Positions 44,494-53,943 are shown, counted from the stretch's first letter. The stretch is 64,000 nucleotides of DNA from Halalkalicoccus jeotgali B3 (GCF_000196895.1 NC_014299.1:186001-250000), one strand, 5' to 3'. Translations and numbers: made by a program. The notes: generated by a model not told the origin, from the sequence alone.

Positions 44494-44500
44494 TATATTT
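44494..44500 (+). promoter_or_regulatory. TATA-box-like element upstream of the second M20 gene
   Basis: TATATTT lies about 29 bp before ATG 44529, which would give an almost leaderless mRNA as is common in haloarchaea. It supports the first ATG as the start. Confidence 0.4.
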
Positions 44501-44528
44501 CCAAAGTGGATAAGACCCCCCACTGTAT

Positions 44529-45833
44529 ATGATAACGTGTTACATGAATCACGTGGACACGATCCAAGAAACAATTGAGGCGAAAGAAGACGAACTCATT
44601 GAGCTTGCAACAGATCTTGTCGAAGCGAAATCAGTTACTGGTAATGAAGTTCCAGCACAAAATGTTATTGTCGACCGACTCGAACACTTGGATCTCGAGC
44701 CTGACGTATGGGACCCCTCTGCGGACGATCTTGCCAGTCATGAAGGGTATTTCGAGACATCGTCATACGACGACGTTGGCTACGAAGGTCGGCCAAATGT
44801 CGCGGCTCGTATTAAGGGTGGTGACGGGCCGACCCTAACAGTTGGTGGGCATATCGACGTCGTTGACGTTACTGAATCGGAATGGAACCGCTCTCCTTGG
44901 ACGGTTACACAGGAAGAAGACACTCTATACGGTCGTGGCGTCGCCGACATGAAAGGAGGTCTCGCCTCCGTGCTTATCGCGATTGAGGCGCTGGCTGAAA
45001 ACGATATAGAACTGAATGGCGATCTACTGTTCCAGAGCACAATTGAGGAGGAAGACGGTGGTGTCGGGGGTGCTCTCTCAGTGCTTGAGCGTGGTTATGT
45101 TCCTGATGCAGCGGTCGTAGCGGAACCGTTCAATCTCCCGAACGTCGGTATTGCAAGTGCCGGAGTGATGTACTTCCGAGTAACTGTGCCCGGAAAGAGT
45201 GTACATGCTGCATGGGGTCATGAGGGCGTCAACGCAATCGGAAATGCTGCGCTAGTATATCAGGCACTTGAGGAACTCGACACCGAGCGAAAAGCACACA
45301 TCGATTATGAACCGGCATATCGAGCCAATCCCGACCTCGAAGGAAACGTCACGAATCTCAATCTCGGTATGATTGAGGCTGGCGATTGGCCGTCAACGCT
45401 TCCCGCAGAAGCGATTATGAAAGGCCGTATCGGTTGGCCGCCGGGTGAAAGTCGCGCCGAGGTACGCGCTCAAATTGAAGACGCCGTTGCGGCGGTAGCC
45501 AAGGAAGACAGTTGGCTCTCTGAGTATCCCCCGGAAGTCGAGTGGTTTGGGTGGCAAGCTGAACCTCACGAGATTGATTCGACATGTGAGATCGCAACAA
45601 TAGCGAAAGGCGTTGGAGAGGCAGTCACAGGACGCTCTGGAACATACGTAGGAGGAAATGCTGGACTTGACGAGCGATTCTACACACTTTATTACGGCGT
45701 TGATGCCGTGTCAGTTGGACCTGATGGGGCTAATTTGCACGGTGCAGATGAGCATACGACTGTCACTTCGCTAAAAGAAACGGCACTAACGACTGCGGTT
45801 ATCGCGACTGAGTACTGTGGGGTATCTGCGTGA
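44529..45833 (+). CDS. M20 ArgE/DapE-family deacylase, paralogue, 434 aa
   Basis: Same architecture as 41523-42824, with VGGHIDVVDV, GRGVADMKGG, EEEDGGVGG and VAEPF as metal-site motifs. Substitutions near the active site (EEEDGG versus DEEAGG) may mean a different acyl amine. ATG 44529 follows a TATA-like box, while ATG 44544 (MNHVDTIQE) is an alternative that aligns better with the paralogue. It precedes the HDAC-like deacetylase by 190 bp. Confidence 0.88.
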   Translation: MITCYMNHVDTIQETIEAKEDELIELATDLVEAKSVTGNEVPAQNVIVDRLEHLDLEPDVWDPSADDLASHEGYFETSSYDDVGYEGRPNVAARIKGGDGPTLTVGGHIDVVDVTESEWNRSPWTVTQEEDTLYGRGVADMKGGLASVLIAIEALAENDIELNGDLLFQSTIEEEDGGVGGALSVLERGYVPDAAVVAEPFNLPNVGIASAGVMYFRVTVPGKSVHAAWGHEGVNAIGNAALVYQALEELDTERKAHIDYEPAYRANPDLEGNVTNLNLGMIEAGDWPSTLPAEAIMKGRIGWPPGESRAEVRAQIEDAVAAVAKEDSWLSEYPPEVEWFGWQAEPHEIDSTCEIATIAKGVGEAVTGRSGTYVGGNAGLDERFYTLYYGVDAVSVGPDGANLHGADEHTTVTSLKETALTTAVIATEYCGVSA

Positions 45834-46023
45834 CTGCTCAGAATCGCATCCCTTCAAATACGAATTTGAGATCGATCAGACCGAAAGATTACGGATTGAT
45901 CTGACGTCACTTACTATAACACAGCATTAGACATCGTGTTTCACCACTGCTACAGATTGTACCGGGAAATATTGGACGGAGACCGATCCATAGCAATACA
46001 CGAATTACAATAAAAACCCAACT

Positions 46024-47151
46024 ATGACCGATAATATAACCGTATATTGGCACGACCGAATGCTCGACCACGAGCCACCGAAAGGAGCCTTCAAATACCC
46101 ATCGACGCCCATCGTCGCACACGACGAAGTCCATCCAGACCGTCCTGAACGCGTCGAGAACATTTTAGCGATGATCAACCACTCGTTTCCTGAGCGCTCG
46201 CAAATCGTTGAGCCGGAGCGGGCAACTCGTGCGGAGATAGAACGTGTTCATAGTAGTGAGTATATTGACTGGATTGAGGAGTTCTGTGCTGATGGCGGTG
46301 GCCGTATCGAAGACACGACGACTGGACTAAATGAGGCGACGTTCGACACCGCCCGAGTCGCTGCCGGAGCAGCGATTGGGGCTGTTCACGATAGTATGGA
46401 GGGGTCACAGGACCTTCCGTACGCGCTTTGCCGACCAAGCGGCCATCATGCGCAGCCGACCTGCGCGGATGGCTTTTGCTTTCTAAATAACGCTGCAATT
46501 GCAGCGGAAGCCGCAATCGATATGAGCGCTGATCGAGTCGCGATTATTGATTGGGATGTCCACCATGGAAATGGAACGCAGGAAGCGTTCTACGACCGTG
46601 ATGACGTTCTCTTCGTGAGCGCCCATCACGACCACGGATCATGGCATCCTGAATACCATCCGCAGGAAGGGTCACTTGAAGAGGTCGGTACTAATCGCGG
46701 TGAGGGCTACAACGTGAACGTGCCCCTCCCACCAGGAACGGGTGATCGCGGCTATAATCATCTGTTTGATCGTCTTGTCGACCCAATCGTGAGCGAATTT
46801 GATCCGACGGTTATTATCGTCAGTGCAGGACAGGACGCGGGCGCGGCCGATCCGAACGGACGAAACCTCGTGACACGTGGGGGATTCCGGCAGCTAGGTT
46901 CGCGTGTAAAAACGCTTGCAGATCAAACAGCGGATGGTCAATTAGCACTAATCCAAGAGGGGGGGTATCAACCGTCCCACCTCTCATTTGCGACTCTTGG
47001 TGTATTCGAGGGCATTCTGGATCGACGGGTGGATCTAGAGCATTTTGGGATGGACGACCCCTTCGAGTGGCTTGACGAGCCGACCGATCTGGTCGATTCA
47101 TGGCTGGACAAAGCGGTTGATCATCACCGAAATCATTGGTCGATCGAGTAG
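46024..47151 (+). CDS. HDAC-family polyamine deacetylase, 375 aa
   Basis: Histone-deacetylase fold with the catalytic His pair in RPSGHHAQPT (H141-H142), zinc ligands in IIDWDVHHGNGTQ (D178, H180) and SAGQDAGAADP. A long N-terminal loop (FKYPSTPIVAHDEVHPDRPE) resembles bacterial acetylpolyamine amidohydrolases. These remove acetyl groups from acetylputrescine or acetylspermidine. With the PotABCD-type importer, aminotransferase and amine oxidase nearby, this is the strongest indicator that the island handles acylated polyamines. Confidence 0.88.
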   Translation: MTDNITVYWHDRMLDHEPPKGAFKYPSTPIVAHDEVHPDRPERVENILAMINHSFPERSQIVEPERATRAEIERVHSSEYIDWIEEFCADGGGRIEDTTTGLNEATFDTARVAAGAAIGAVHDSMEGSQDLPYALCRPSGHHAQPTCADGFCFLNNAAIAAEAAIDMSADRVAIIDWDVHHGNGTQEAFYDRDDVLFVSAHHDHGSWHPEYHPQEGSLEEVGTNRGEGYNVNVPLPPGTGDRGYNHLFDRLVDPIVSEFDPTVIIVSAGQDAGAADPNGRNLVTRGGFRQLGSRVKTLADQTADGQLALIQEGGYQPSHLSFATLGVFEGILDRRVDLEHFGMDDPFEWLDEPTDLVDSWLDKAVDHHRNHWSIE

Positions 47152-47465
47152 TTCGAACGTAGTTATTTTCAGAATCGACGCAAATTTGTTTTTGTTGGAA
47201 CCCTCAAGAGGTGATCGGCTTGGAGCTGTGCTAAATATAGGCGCATATTTTGCAAGCTCAAGTGTCTCGAACTCCTCATAACGAGCCTTCAATACCGGTA
47301 CCAGCAAAAGTACGATCATTGAGGTAGGGCTGCCGTAGACTATTGAAGTCCCCAAAGAAGGCCAATTGGCGGGACCACCGCTGTTAACCAGTTCCTGAAT
47401 AATATTCAGCTATTCTTATCAGCTGCCCCATAATATTTATCTACATCATTATCTTTCTACGTTGT
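47152..47465. other. Intergenic, no confident gene
   Basis: A leftward open frame (47098-47355) is partly hydrophobic but overlaps the deacetylase gene and has no family features. An AT-rich stretch at 47400-47460 is the likely promoter of the next gene. Confidence 0.5.
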
Positions 47466-48041
47466 ATGGACAAGAGTGCTCCGGAGGACGTTTCTGATTC
47501 GATTCGCTATCAGGGAAAGGCGGTGAACGATTTGGAGTGGATACTTCAATTTCTTTCAGATCAAGAGACGGGTGTTCTCGGTCTTATCGACGATAATTCT
47601 CCCCACCTCGTAACACAACTCTTCGTCTATGATGACGACAAAGGGGTGATTTTCATGCACGGTGCACAGGATGGACGGGCGTACAGCCTCGTCGAAAACG
47701 GAGACCGGCTGCGAGCTTCCTTCACTACGAGCGAAAAGGGGCGGTATATCCCGGCTGACGAGCCAGTGAATTTCACTGTCGAGTACTCAAGCGTGGTCGC
47801 GTATGGAACCATTGACCTCCTCACTGGCGAGGCGGAGAAACAACGTGTTCTCGAACGATTCATGGCTAAATTCGCTCCCCAGTTGACCAAAGGAGAGGAT
47901 TACAAGGAGATGACTGAAGAGTCAATCGGGCGAACGGCTGTCTATCGTCTTGATGTAGAATCTTGGAGTGGGAAAAAAGGGTGGAAAGACCCGGATACAC
48001 CGGGTGCATACGATCTTGAGGAAGTCTCAAAGCCGGGGTGA
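47466..48041 (+). CDS. PNPOx-like FMN-binding split-barrel protein, 191 aa
   Basis: The split-barrel pattern is LEWILQFLSDQETGVLGLID, PHLVTQLFVYDDDKGVIFMH, and SFTTSEKGRYIPAD then VEYSSVVAYGTIDLL. This fits the pyridoxamine-5-phosphate-oxidase-like/NimA family of flavin-binding proteins. It may act on PLP or a redox-active amine. It is next to amine-metabolism genes but has its own promoter. Confidence 0.8.
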   Translation: MDKSAPEDVSDSIRYQGKAVNDLEWILQFLSDQETGVLGLIDDNSPHLVTQLFVYDDDKGVIFMHGAQDGRAYSLVENGDRLRASFTTSEKGRYIPADEPVNFTVEYSSVVAYGTIDLLTGEAEKQRVLERFMAKFAPQLTKGEDYKEMTEESIGRTAVYRLDVESWSGKKGWKDPDTPGAYDLEEVSKPG

Positions 48042-48059
48042 GACTTTGCTTATCGTCGG

Positions 48060-48407
48060 CCGTATCGGGGATGTCGAAGCTGATCCACGAGATGTCCATA
48101 CCTATTGGGAGGTCGATCTTCTAGATCCAGGCGCTGTCAATACCTAGCAGATTGCTGTATGGCCGACCGCACGTGTATTTGCAGCAGGCCACCGGATCCG
48201 AATTGACGTGACGAGCAGTGATTTGTCGTGGTATAACCGGAATCTCAACACCGGTGAGGGACTCACGGGTGAAAAGATGAAAACGGCTGAGCAGACGATC
48301 TATCACGATCACGAACGCCCATCCCATATCTGTCTCCCGATTGTGCCGGTAGATGTCCTAGAAAAACGGATCATCAATGGTCCCACCCCTGATGAGGACG
48401 AATTATG
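48060..48407 (+). pseudogene. C-terminal fragment of a CocE/NonD-type hydrolase
   Basis: Reads VWPTARVFAAGHRIRIDVTS then AEQTIYHDHERPSHICLPIV, the beta-sandwich end of X-Pro dipeptidyl-peptidase/CocE esterases. A stop codon interrupts at about 48147, and the catalytic alpha/beta domain is missing. The fragment sits directly after the PNPOx-like gene. Confidence 0.7.
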
Positions 48408-48448
48408 ACCGTAGTCCGTCCTCGATAGGAGTCTCGTGGACGATCAAC

Positions 48449-49270
48449 TTACCACTGCTCTTGTGCACGGTCTGGGCGTTGGCGCTGGTAGATTTCGTCG
48501 CGAACGTCTTGGAACGTGTTGATGAGTTCGGCGACAGCATGGGTAATCGTCTCGAAGTATTCTTCGCCGAGTTCTGCAGTTGCGTCACTTGGATCGCCCC
48601 AGACGCCAGTTTCACTAATCCGGTAGTACGCCCCCTTGCCAATGAGTAGATGGTCCAACAGTGCCGCAGGGTTTTCAATATCCATCGGCAGATCAGGAGC
48701 ATCAAAGGCCGTCTCTTCGAGATCGACAAGATCCTCATCAATAGCCATTACTGCTGCCGTTTCACCGATATTTGCGTGCCAGCCAGCATCGAATGACAGG
48801 TACTCTTCCATGTCGTCACCGCTTAGTGCATCCCAATAGGGGAATGCATACACGTAGTTCTCTTCAGGCAAGTCGTGTGACGCTTGATTGGCCCCAACTT
48901 TCGCTGCCCAGTCATTAGTGAGATGGCCAGATAGAAATACGATATCAGTGAACCCGGCTTCGGCCAGCGAATATGCGATATCATGCACTACTGTTGCGAG
49001 GGTTCTGTACGTGAGATAGGTAATGCCCGCGTATCCAGCGTGCATGTCTGATGCGCCATAGTTTATCGGCGGGCCGACAAGCGCGTCAACGTCCTCTGCA
49101 ATACGTTCGCAGATTTCTGTTGGAATGAATGCGTCGGTCCCCATTGCGAGGTGCTCGCCGTGCTGTTCGGTTGTTCCGACTGGAATCAACGCTGTTGGTG
49201 TCTCTGCGCGGTCTAAGTATGATTCGACCTGGGGATGTCGAAGCTCATCGAGCCTGTGAGTGTCTGGCAT
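48449..49270 (-). CDS. Creatininase-family amidohydrolase, 273 aa
   Basis: Metal-binding motifs are VGTTEQHGEHLAMGTDAFIP, FLSGHLTNDWAAKV and AGWHANIGETAAVMAI, in the order of creatininase-fold enzymes. These hydrolyse cyclic amides such as creatinine or related amides. Complete at 273 residues. It fits the HyuA/HyuB and carbamoylase genes of the same island. A decayed N-terminal piece of another family member lies at 22290-22411. Confidence 0.85.
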   Translation of the reverse strand: MPDTHRLDELRHPQVESYLDRAETPTALIPVGTTEQHGEHLAMGTDAFIPTEICERIAEDVDALVGPPINYGASDMHAGYAGITYLTYRTLATVVHDIAYSLAEAGFTDIVFLSGHLTNDWAAKVGANQASHDLPEENYVYAFPYWDALSGDDMEEYLSFDAGWHANIGETAAVMAIDEDLVDLEETAFDAPDLPMDIENPAALLDHLLIGKGAYYRISETGVWGDPSDATAELGEEYFETITHAVAELINTFQDVRDEIYQRQRPDRAQEQW

Positions 49271-49641
49271 GATACTGTGTAGATCAAACTATTCGATAAA
49301 TCATTCCTTCAATCCCATTTTACTGAACATGGGATATATTCATTCTACCAAGCCTCACTTCTCGCCAGAAGTGACTGTGTCCTTGTTCCAGAGATCCACA
49401 ATGATGTCCGAGATGCGTGGTGATGATGAGCCCTACTCACTATAAAGGTTGAAATCCGGTTTGGTTCCGTCAGGATGTCGATATCGACACCACCACTCAC
49501 TTGGAGAGTCATTTCGCTTCACGCGTGAGACGTGGACTGGCTGTACCTCATGCATACACTGCGTATCGCCCTACTCTATGTATATGAGTCTTCAATCAAA
49601 CGGTACGTTATTGCGACGTAGATAGTCAACAACGCGAAGTA
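49271..49641. other. Intergenic with a possible 40-codon gene
   Basis: No long gene. It contains the short leftward frame at 49433-49555 described separately, and the promoter regions of the flanking leftward genes. Confidence 0.5.
49433..49555 (-). CDS. Possible 40-aa protein
   Basis: ATG 49555 opens a 40-codon frame with a protein-like, charged composition (VSRVKRNDSPSEWWCRYRHP then FNLYSE). No family known. It may be a genuine small protein or the tail of a lost gene, and the call is weak. Confidence 0.3.
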   Translation of the reverse strand: MHEVQPVHVSRVKRNDSPSEWWCRYRHPDGTKPDFNLYSE

Positions 49642-50979
49642 TCAATTGCACCACTCGAGGATCATGGCTGCATACACCTTGGTAGCGTTCATCAACTGCT
49701 CTGTCGGAATATGTTCATCTGGCCCATGAGCGCCCATAGAAATGTCCCCCGGTCCCATACTAATTGTATCAACACCGCATTCATGCTGGATATACGAATT
49801 GTCGGCTACTGCTTTAAATCCAGAATACACCGGTTGTTCATCTAGTGTCGCCTCAATCGCAGTTCCAAGTGCCTTACATCCGGGATGATCTACTGGCACT
49901 TCATATGGCGGCCAGTCGAAAACACTCTTCCAGCTCATCCGTGGGGGATGCTCTTTCAACCAGTCGTTTGTTGCTGCAAGCGTCTCCACAACTTCCTGCA
50001 TTTCGTCCCATAGCTCTCTATCGTCTACAAACGGCGGATAAAACACATGCCCCTCAATTTTGGCATGCCCAGGAATTGCGGCGATGTAATCTCCTGCCTC
50101 CATGATCGTACAATTGATACCAATTGGACCAACACCCTGCGTATCTGGAGTCTGGTACCCACCACTGCCGTAAATCTGATCTCGATATCGGAGGTTCCAC
50201 TGGTGTTCTAGATCACGCAGCTCATACAGAATATCGGCCATGATCATCGCTGCATCGACACCCACGTCTTGCCCAACAGGAATCCCGTAGCGTTGTGGAT
50301 AGCGTGTAAGATTCTTCTGAGATGTGTGAACTTCTTTGCCCTGTATCTCAATAGTGAAATCAAATGTTGCGGCACTCTTCGTATGAATCTCTAAGTTAGT
50401 TGGTTCTGTATTGATACAGATTGGAATCTCAATTCCTTCCTCGAGAAACGCATCCGTTGCTGCAATGGAGCCGTATTCTTGTTGGTTCAACTCTTCACCA
50501 ACAACGATACTCATTAGTAAATCACCGCTCAGTTCAGTATCTGCTTCCATCACCGCTTTTGCTGCCCATATCATCGCGGTGTTCGGTCCCTTCATGTCGT
50601 TAGCACCGCGACCATAGAGATAACCGTCCTCTATAATAGGGTCCCAGGGATCTTTTGCCCAATTTTCCGCAGCTTCTTCCGAAACGTCGACAATATCTGA
50701 GTGGCCGTTAAATAACAGTGTACGCCCTTCTCCATCGCTCTTTCCACTCAATCTACCATTGATGTTTGGCCGGTCCTGCTCTTCCGAGACATCAACGATA
50801 TCGATACTGTCCCATTCCATCTGATCGGTAAAGAATGGTTCAACGAATTCTCGCTGGACTTCTTGTTCCTGTTCGGTTGGCGAGCGATACGTGATATACT
50901 GTCTAAGGAAGTCAATTATTGCGTCTTCTTGGTCATCGATCCAAGCGTTGATTTCTGGGTCCATGTTGAAAGCCAACAT
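49642..50979 (-). CDS. M20 ArgE/DapE-family deacylase, divergent, 445 aa
   Basis: M20 motifs FNGHSDIVDV, GRGANDMKGP, IVVGEELNQQEYGS and NTEPTN, and a C-terminal GAHGPDEHIP (last metal His). It differs clearly from the two tandem M20 enzymes, so its substrate may differ. ATG 50964 (MDPEIN) is a possible alternative start. It lies downstream of, and in the same direction as, the copper amine oxidase gene, 119 bp apart. Confidence 0.85.
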   Translation of the reverse strand: MLAFNMDPEINAWIDDQEDAIIDFLRQYITYRSPTEQEQEVQREFVEPFFTDQMEWDSIDIVDVSEEQDRPNINGRLSGKSDGEGRTLLFNGHSDIVDVSEEAAENWAKDPWDPIIEDGYLYGRGANDMKGPNTAMIWAAKAVMEADTELSGDLLMSIVVGEELNQQEYGSIAATDAFLEEGIEIPICINTEPTNLEIHTKSAATFDFTIEIQGKEVHTSQKNLTRYPQRYGIPVGQDVGVDAAMIMADILYELRDLEHQWNLRYRDQIYGSGGYQTPDTQGVGPIGINCTIMEAGDYIAAIPGHAKIEGHVFYPPFVDDRELWDEMQEVVETLAATNDWLKEHPPRMSWKSVFDWPPYEVPVDHPGCKALGTAIEATLDEQPVYSGFKAVADNSYIQHECGVDTISMGPGDISMGAHGPDEHIPTEQLMNATKVYAAMILEWCN

Positions 50980-51098
50980 ACACCACTATTTCTTCTCACA
51001 AATATCTTCCCTATCAAGAGATTCCAATGGCTGGTACTACTGCTAAAATAGCGCTCTAATCGGAGAACTGTTAGATCAGGTGCTCGGCTTAGAGATAA

Positions 51099-53138
51099 TC
51101 AACCATCGAAGTCCATCGACTCTTGATTTTCCGTCTTCCAGTGCTCAACGTTCTTGATTGCGTGTTCCGGCGGGACGTCGATCGATGGATTCTCTTCGAA
51201 GAACCCTGCCGGCTCTAACTTGAATGAGAGCATTTTCACAGGGAGAACTGGCCAATCTTCTGGGACTCCAACGTGTGTCTGGCACATATTGTACCAGACG
51301 ACGATGTCCTCGTTCGCAATGGATCGATTTTCAGCAGTCCACGAAGGGAGGCCCTCCCCGCCAGGATTTTGATTTGGATATTCGCCTGCAGGGTAGATCT
51401 CATCGTCAGCGTGCTGTGTAACCCAGAGATGATTCATCGCAAACCCAGCTCGTTTCGCCATTGATGAACCCGGTTGCATTGCAAACGCCGTGTTCGTCCC
51501 TGATTTACCTCGTAATCGATATCCAACTGGACTGGCCGTTGCCTCGTTCAGCACATCCTCGTTGATGATTTCCCAGTAACGCCCGCTGTGTGTGTTCGTC
51601 ATCCGTTGGGCATCCTTTTCACGTTCGAAACGCGTTCGCTCTACGTACGCGGCGTTGCCGTGTGGGTTCAGCCGCATTCGATCACTCTCTGCATGGGGTG
51701 TTGGGTCATATCCGTCCGGCCCATAATCCACAGATTTGAGGTTCACTTCACGGACTGTGTTTCTCCGGCCGTCAAGTTCGAAATCCAACCGGCAGTTGAA
51801 CACGTGTTGGTGTAGCATTGACTTGTGACTAGGACCCACCATTTCCGCATACCCGGTTTCCTGTTGGTCTGTCTCGAGTAACCCAGTTGCGTTACACCCA
51901 GTGAGTCGTACCTGTCCCTCGATGCTCCCATCCTGATAGAAATACCAGTAAAACGCGAAATCGTAGTTCCCAATCGTTGAGATGAATGAAATTACTAACC
52001 GCCGGTTCCGACGGACTTCGTCGTCGTCAACACGCCAATCATGGTGTCGCCAGAGAGTCCCATAATCTTCCTCATGCAGACAGATCGCATTGGGAATCAC
52101 TTGCGGCTCACCATCACCATCATTAAGGAGAGCATCCCAGTAGTGCATATAGCCGAGGCAGTCACACCCCTCCGTCAGCGAGTTTGCGAGACGACCAATC
52201 CCGTACTCGCCAACATCAAACGGTGCCTTCCAATCATGGTCCGGATCCGAATCGTTATATGCTGTAACGACCTCGGGCCATGACGCCCGTCGGAGGATCG
52301 ATCGTTCCTCTCCGTCATCATCATATGCGACATTATAGAGAACGAGTCCTTCACGGTGATTGAATCCGACGCGGATGTGCCACTTTTGCCATTCGACGGT
52401 ATTCCCATCGACCTCCCAACTTGGTCCCTCAGGTTGGACGACGTTGTAGGGCTTGAGATCGTCTCGGAGGTCTCGTTTGTCTTCTCGGTAGTAGTGAGTC
52501 TTCAAGTTGTTCACGACGTCCGTATTCTTCGGTCCGGTATCGACGATCTTGATTACTTCGCGATCGTCGAGATCAACCCACGCGTGAATGCCTGATAGCG
52601 GTCGGTTATATGCTTCTGCCCCTTCATCGTCATCGGTAGCATTTACCCATGCGATACCATGTGCGAGTCGCCGGCTTCGATCAATATCCTCGGGTACAAA
52701 ATCGTAGCCGGCGGACCAAGCAGTAACAATCGCAAGATCTGGATCGGCACCTCGTTTCTGCACTGCCTCACGGAATTCCGCGTTGGACGTGACAGTCTCC
52801 TCGACTTCAACGAATTCTTCACCGATCATCCGGGGCTGTCCGCGTTCGATTTCGGTCCACTCGATAAGATCTCCGTCATCTAGCGAAGCGGTCCCCTCGT
52901 ACGAACGTTGCGCGTCTTTATCGCGGACGATTACTCGTGCCTGCCGTACAGGGGAGGTGCCTGTTTGTTCGAATTCTCGTAATGCGTTCTTTGGTGGTTC
53001 CGCGAGAGTGATTTCAATGAACCGTGTCTCATCAGTCACCTCCGTACCCTGATCGACAATCTCTCGAGCCTGTTCGATTTCTGTTGGAGTCAGTGGGTCC
53101 AGGGGATGCTGATTCGGATAGGTGTCATCAGATGCCAT
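51099..53138 (-). CDS. Copper-containing primary amine oxidase, 679 aa
   Basis: The TPQ cofactor is formed from Tyr392 in STIGNYDFAFYW (consensus T-x-x-N-Y-D/E). The catalytic base is probably Asp308 in APFDVGEYGIG. Copper ligands are HQH (443, 445) and a later His near VGVPEDWPVLP. N-terminal N2/N3-like domains occupy residues 15-250. It oxidises primary amines to aldehydes with release of ammonia and H2O2. No signal peptide is evident, so it is probably cytosolic. It fits as a terminal step for deacylated amines and is encoded upstream of an M20 deacylase in the same direction. Confidence 0.92.
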   Translation of the reverse strand: MASDDTYPNQHPLDPLTPTEIEQAREIVDQGTEVTDETRFIEITLAEPPKNALREFEQTGTSPVRQARVIVRDKDAQRSYEGTASLDDGDLIEWTEIERGQPRMIGEEFVEVEETVTSNAEFREAVQKRGADPDLAIVTAWSAGYDFVPEDIDRSRRLAHGIAWVNATDDDEGAEAYNRPLSGIHAWVDLDDREVIKIVDTGPKNTDVVNNLKTHYYREDKRDLRDDLKPYNVVQPEGPSWEVDGNTVEWQKWHIRVGFNHREGLVLYNVAYDDDGEERSILRRASWPEVVTAYNDSDPDHDWKAPFDVGEYGIGRLANSLTEGCDCLGYMHYWDALLNDGDGEPQVIPNAICLHEEDYGTLWRHHDWRVDDDEVRRNRRLVISFISTIGNYDFAFYWYFYQDGSIEGQVRLTGCNATGLLETDQQETGYAEMVGPSHKSMLHQHVFNCRLDFELDGRRNTVREVNLKSVDYGPDGYDPTPHAESDRMRLNPHGNAAYVERTRFEREKDAQRMTNTHSGRYWEIINEDVLNEATASPVGYRLRGKSGTNTAFAMQPGSSMAKRAGFAMNHLWVTQHADDEIYPAGEYPNQNPGGEGLPSWTAENRSIANEDIVVWYNMCQTHVGVPEDWPVLPVKMLSFKLEPAGFFEENPSIDVPPEHAIKNVEHWKTENQESMDFDG

Positions 53139-53793
53139 TCTACAGTCGTGTTAACAGGAACCAATATAAGTTTACTGTACAGAGTAGAGTCGATCGAGGC
53201 GTGGGGGTAAGAGCGGATAATATCGTCATCAAGGTATATCGGTTTACGGTAGGCGTATGCGAGGGTAGTAAGGACGAGGATTCTTGGAGGCAGTGAATCT
53301 TGTGCAACAAATTGTTTCTCGGATAGGATGTTGCACAAGGTAGACTCTCTTGGAGAAGTAACCATTGTCTGTTTGTTCAACAGATACGCTCCCCCCAACG
53401 GCGGACATTGAGTATCGTTTGATACTGCTGGTAGGACGCCGTCCCGACAATTTGGAGATCGAATCTACCCGGATTCCGGTCATGGGGTACAGTGAGGAAT
53501 CGTAGCAACAATCAAATCGCGAGATCGTCACTACAATGTTGTTCTCCAAGTGCTAATGGAGTTTCTTGAAATAGAACTCTCATCTGATCGCCGAGTTACC
53601 GACCACTGTAAATATGGCGTCAAAAACATTACTCCATTATTGTCTGGGATGATCTTGAGCGGTACTAACATATCTTCTAGGAATAATCGCTGTTCGACTA
53701 AATAGCCTTTATACTACTCTTGTCTTGTTTCTTATTAGATAAGTTTATACAGAGTGGACCTGAAACAGGTATTATCCGCTACAGTGGTATGAT
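53139..53793. other. Intergenic, transposon-derived repeat and promoter
   Basis: Contains stem-loop copy D (53299-53339) with about 150 bp of flank matching the sequence beside copy C near 33.8 kb. The AT-rich block at 53690-53760 includes TTTATAC (about 53743) as the likely promoter for the hydantoinase operon. No intact gene is seen. Confidence 0.6.
53299..53339. repeat. TTGCACAA stem-loop, copy D
   Basis: CTTGTGCAAC (53299-53308) pairs with GTTGCACAAG (53330-53339), a 10-bp perfect inverted repeat. Same family as 18777-18823, 22486-22533 and 33792-33835. Confidence 0.65.
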
Positions 53794-53943
53794 ATGACTT
53801 ACACAGACTACGCTGAGACCGGCACGAAATGCGCCCTCTGTGGGAAGAAGATGTTCGTTACCGACCACGAAATTGACGGTGTTACTGTGTGCTCGGAGTG
53901 GTGCGTCGAGGAGTACCGCCGTCGAGAAGGTGATTCCGAATGA
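53794..53943 (+). CDS. Zinc-finger microprotein leading the hydantoinase operon, 49 aa
   Basis: Contains KCALCGKKM and CSEWCVEEYRRR, a CxxC plus CxxxC zinc-site pattern in a 49-residue protein. ATG 53794 is the only fitting start, and the preceding ATG 53789 gives an immediate stop. Its TGA overlaps the HyuA ATG (ATGA, 53940-53943), so it is translated with HyuA. It could be a metal-dependent chaperone, assembly factor or regulator. That is inferred from position only. Confidence 0.7.
   Translation: MTYTDYAETGTKCALCGKKMFVTDHEIDGVTVCSEWCVEEYRRREGDSE

Noticed and set aside
47098-47355. Leftward 85-codon hydrophobic frame
   Set aside because: It overlaps the end of the deacetylase gene and shows no family features or promoter.
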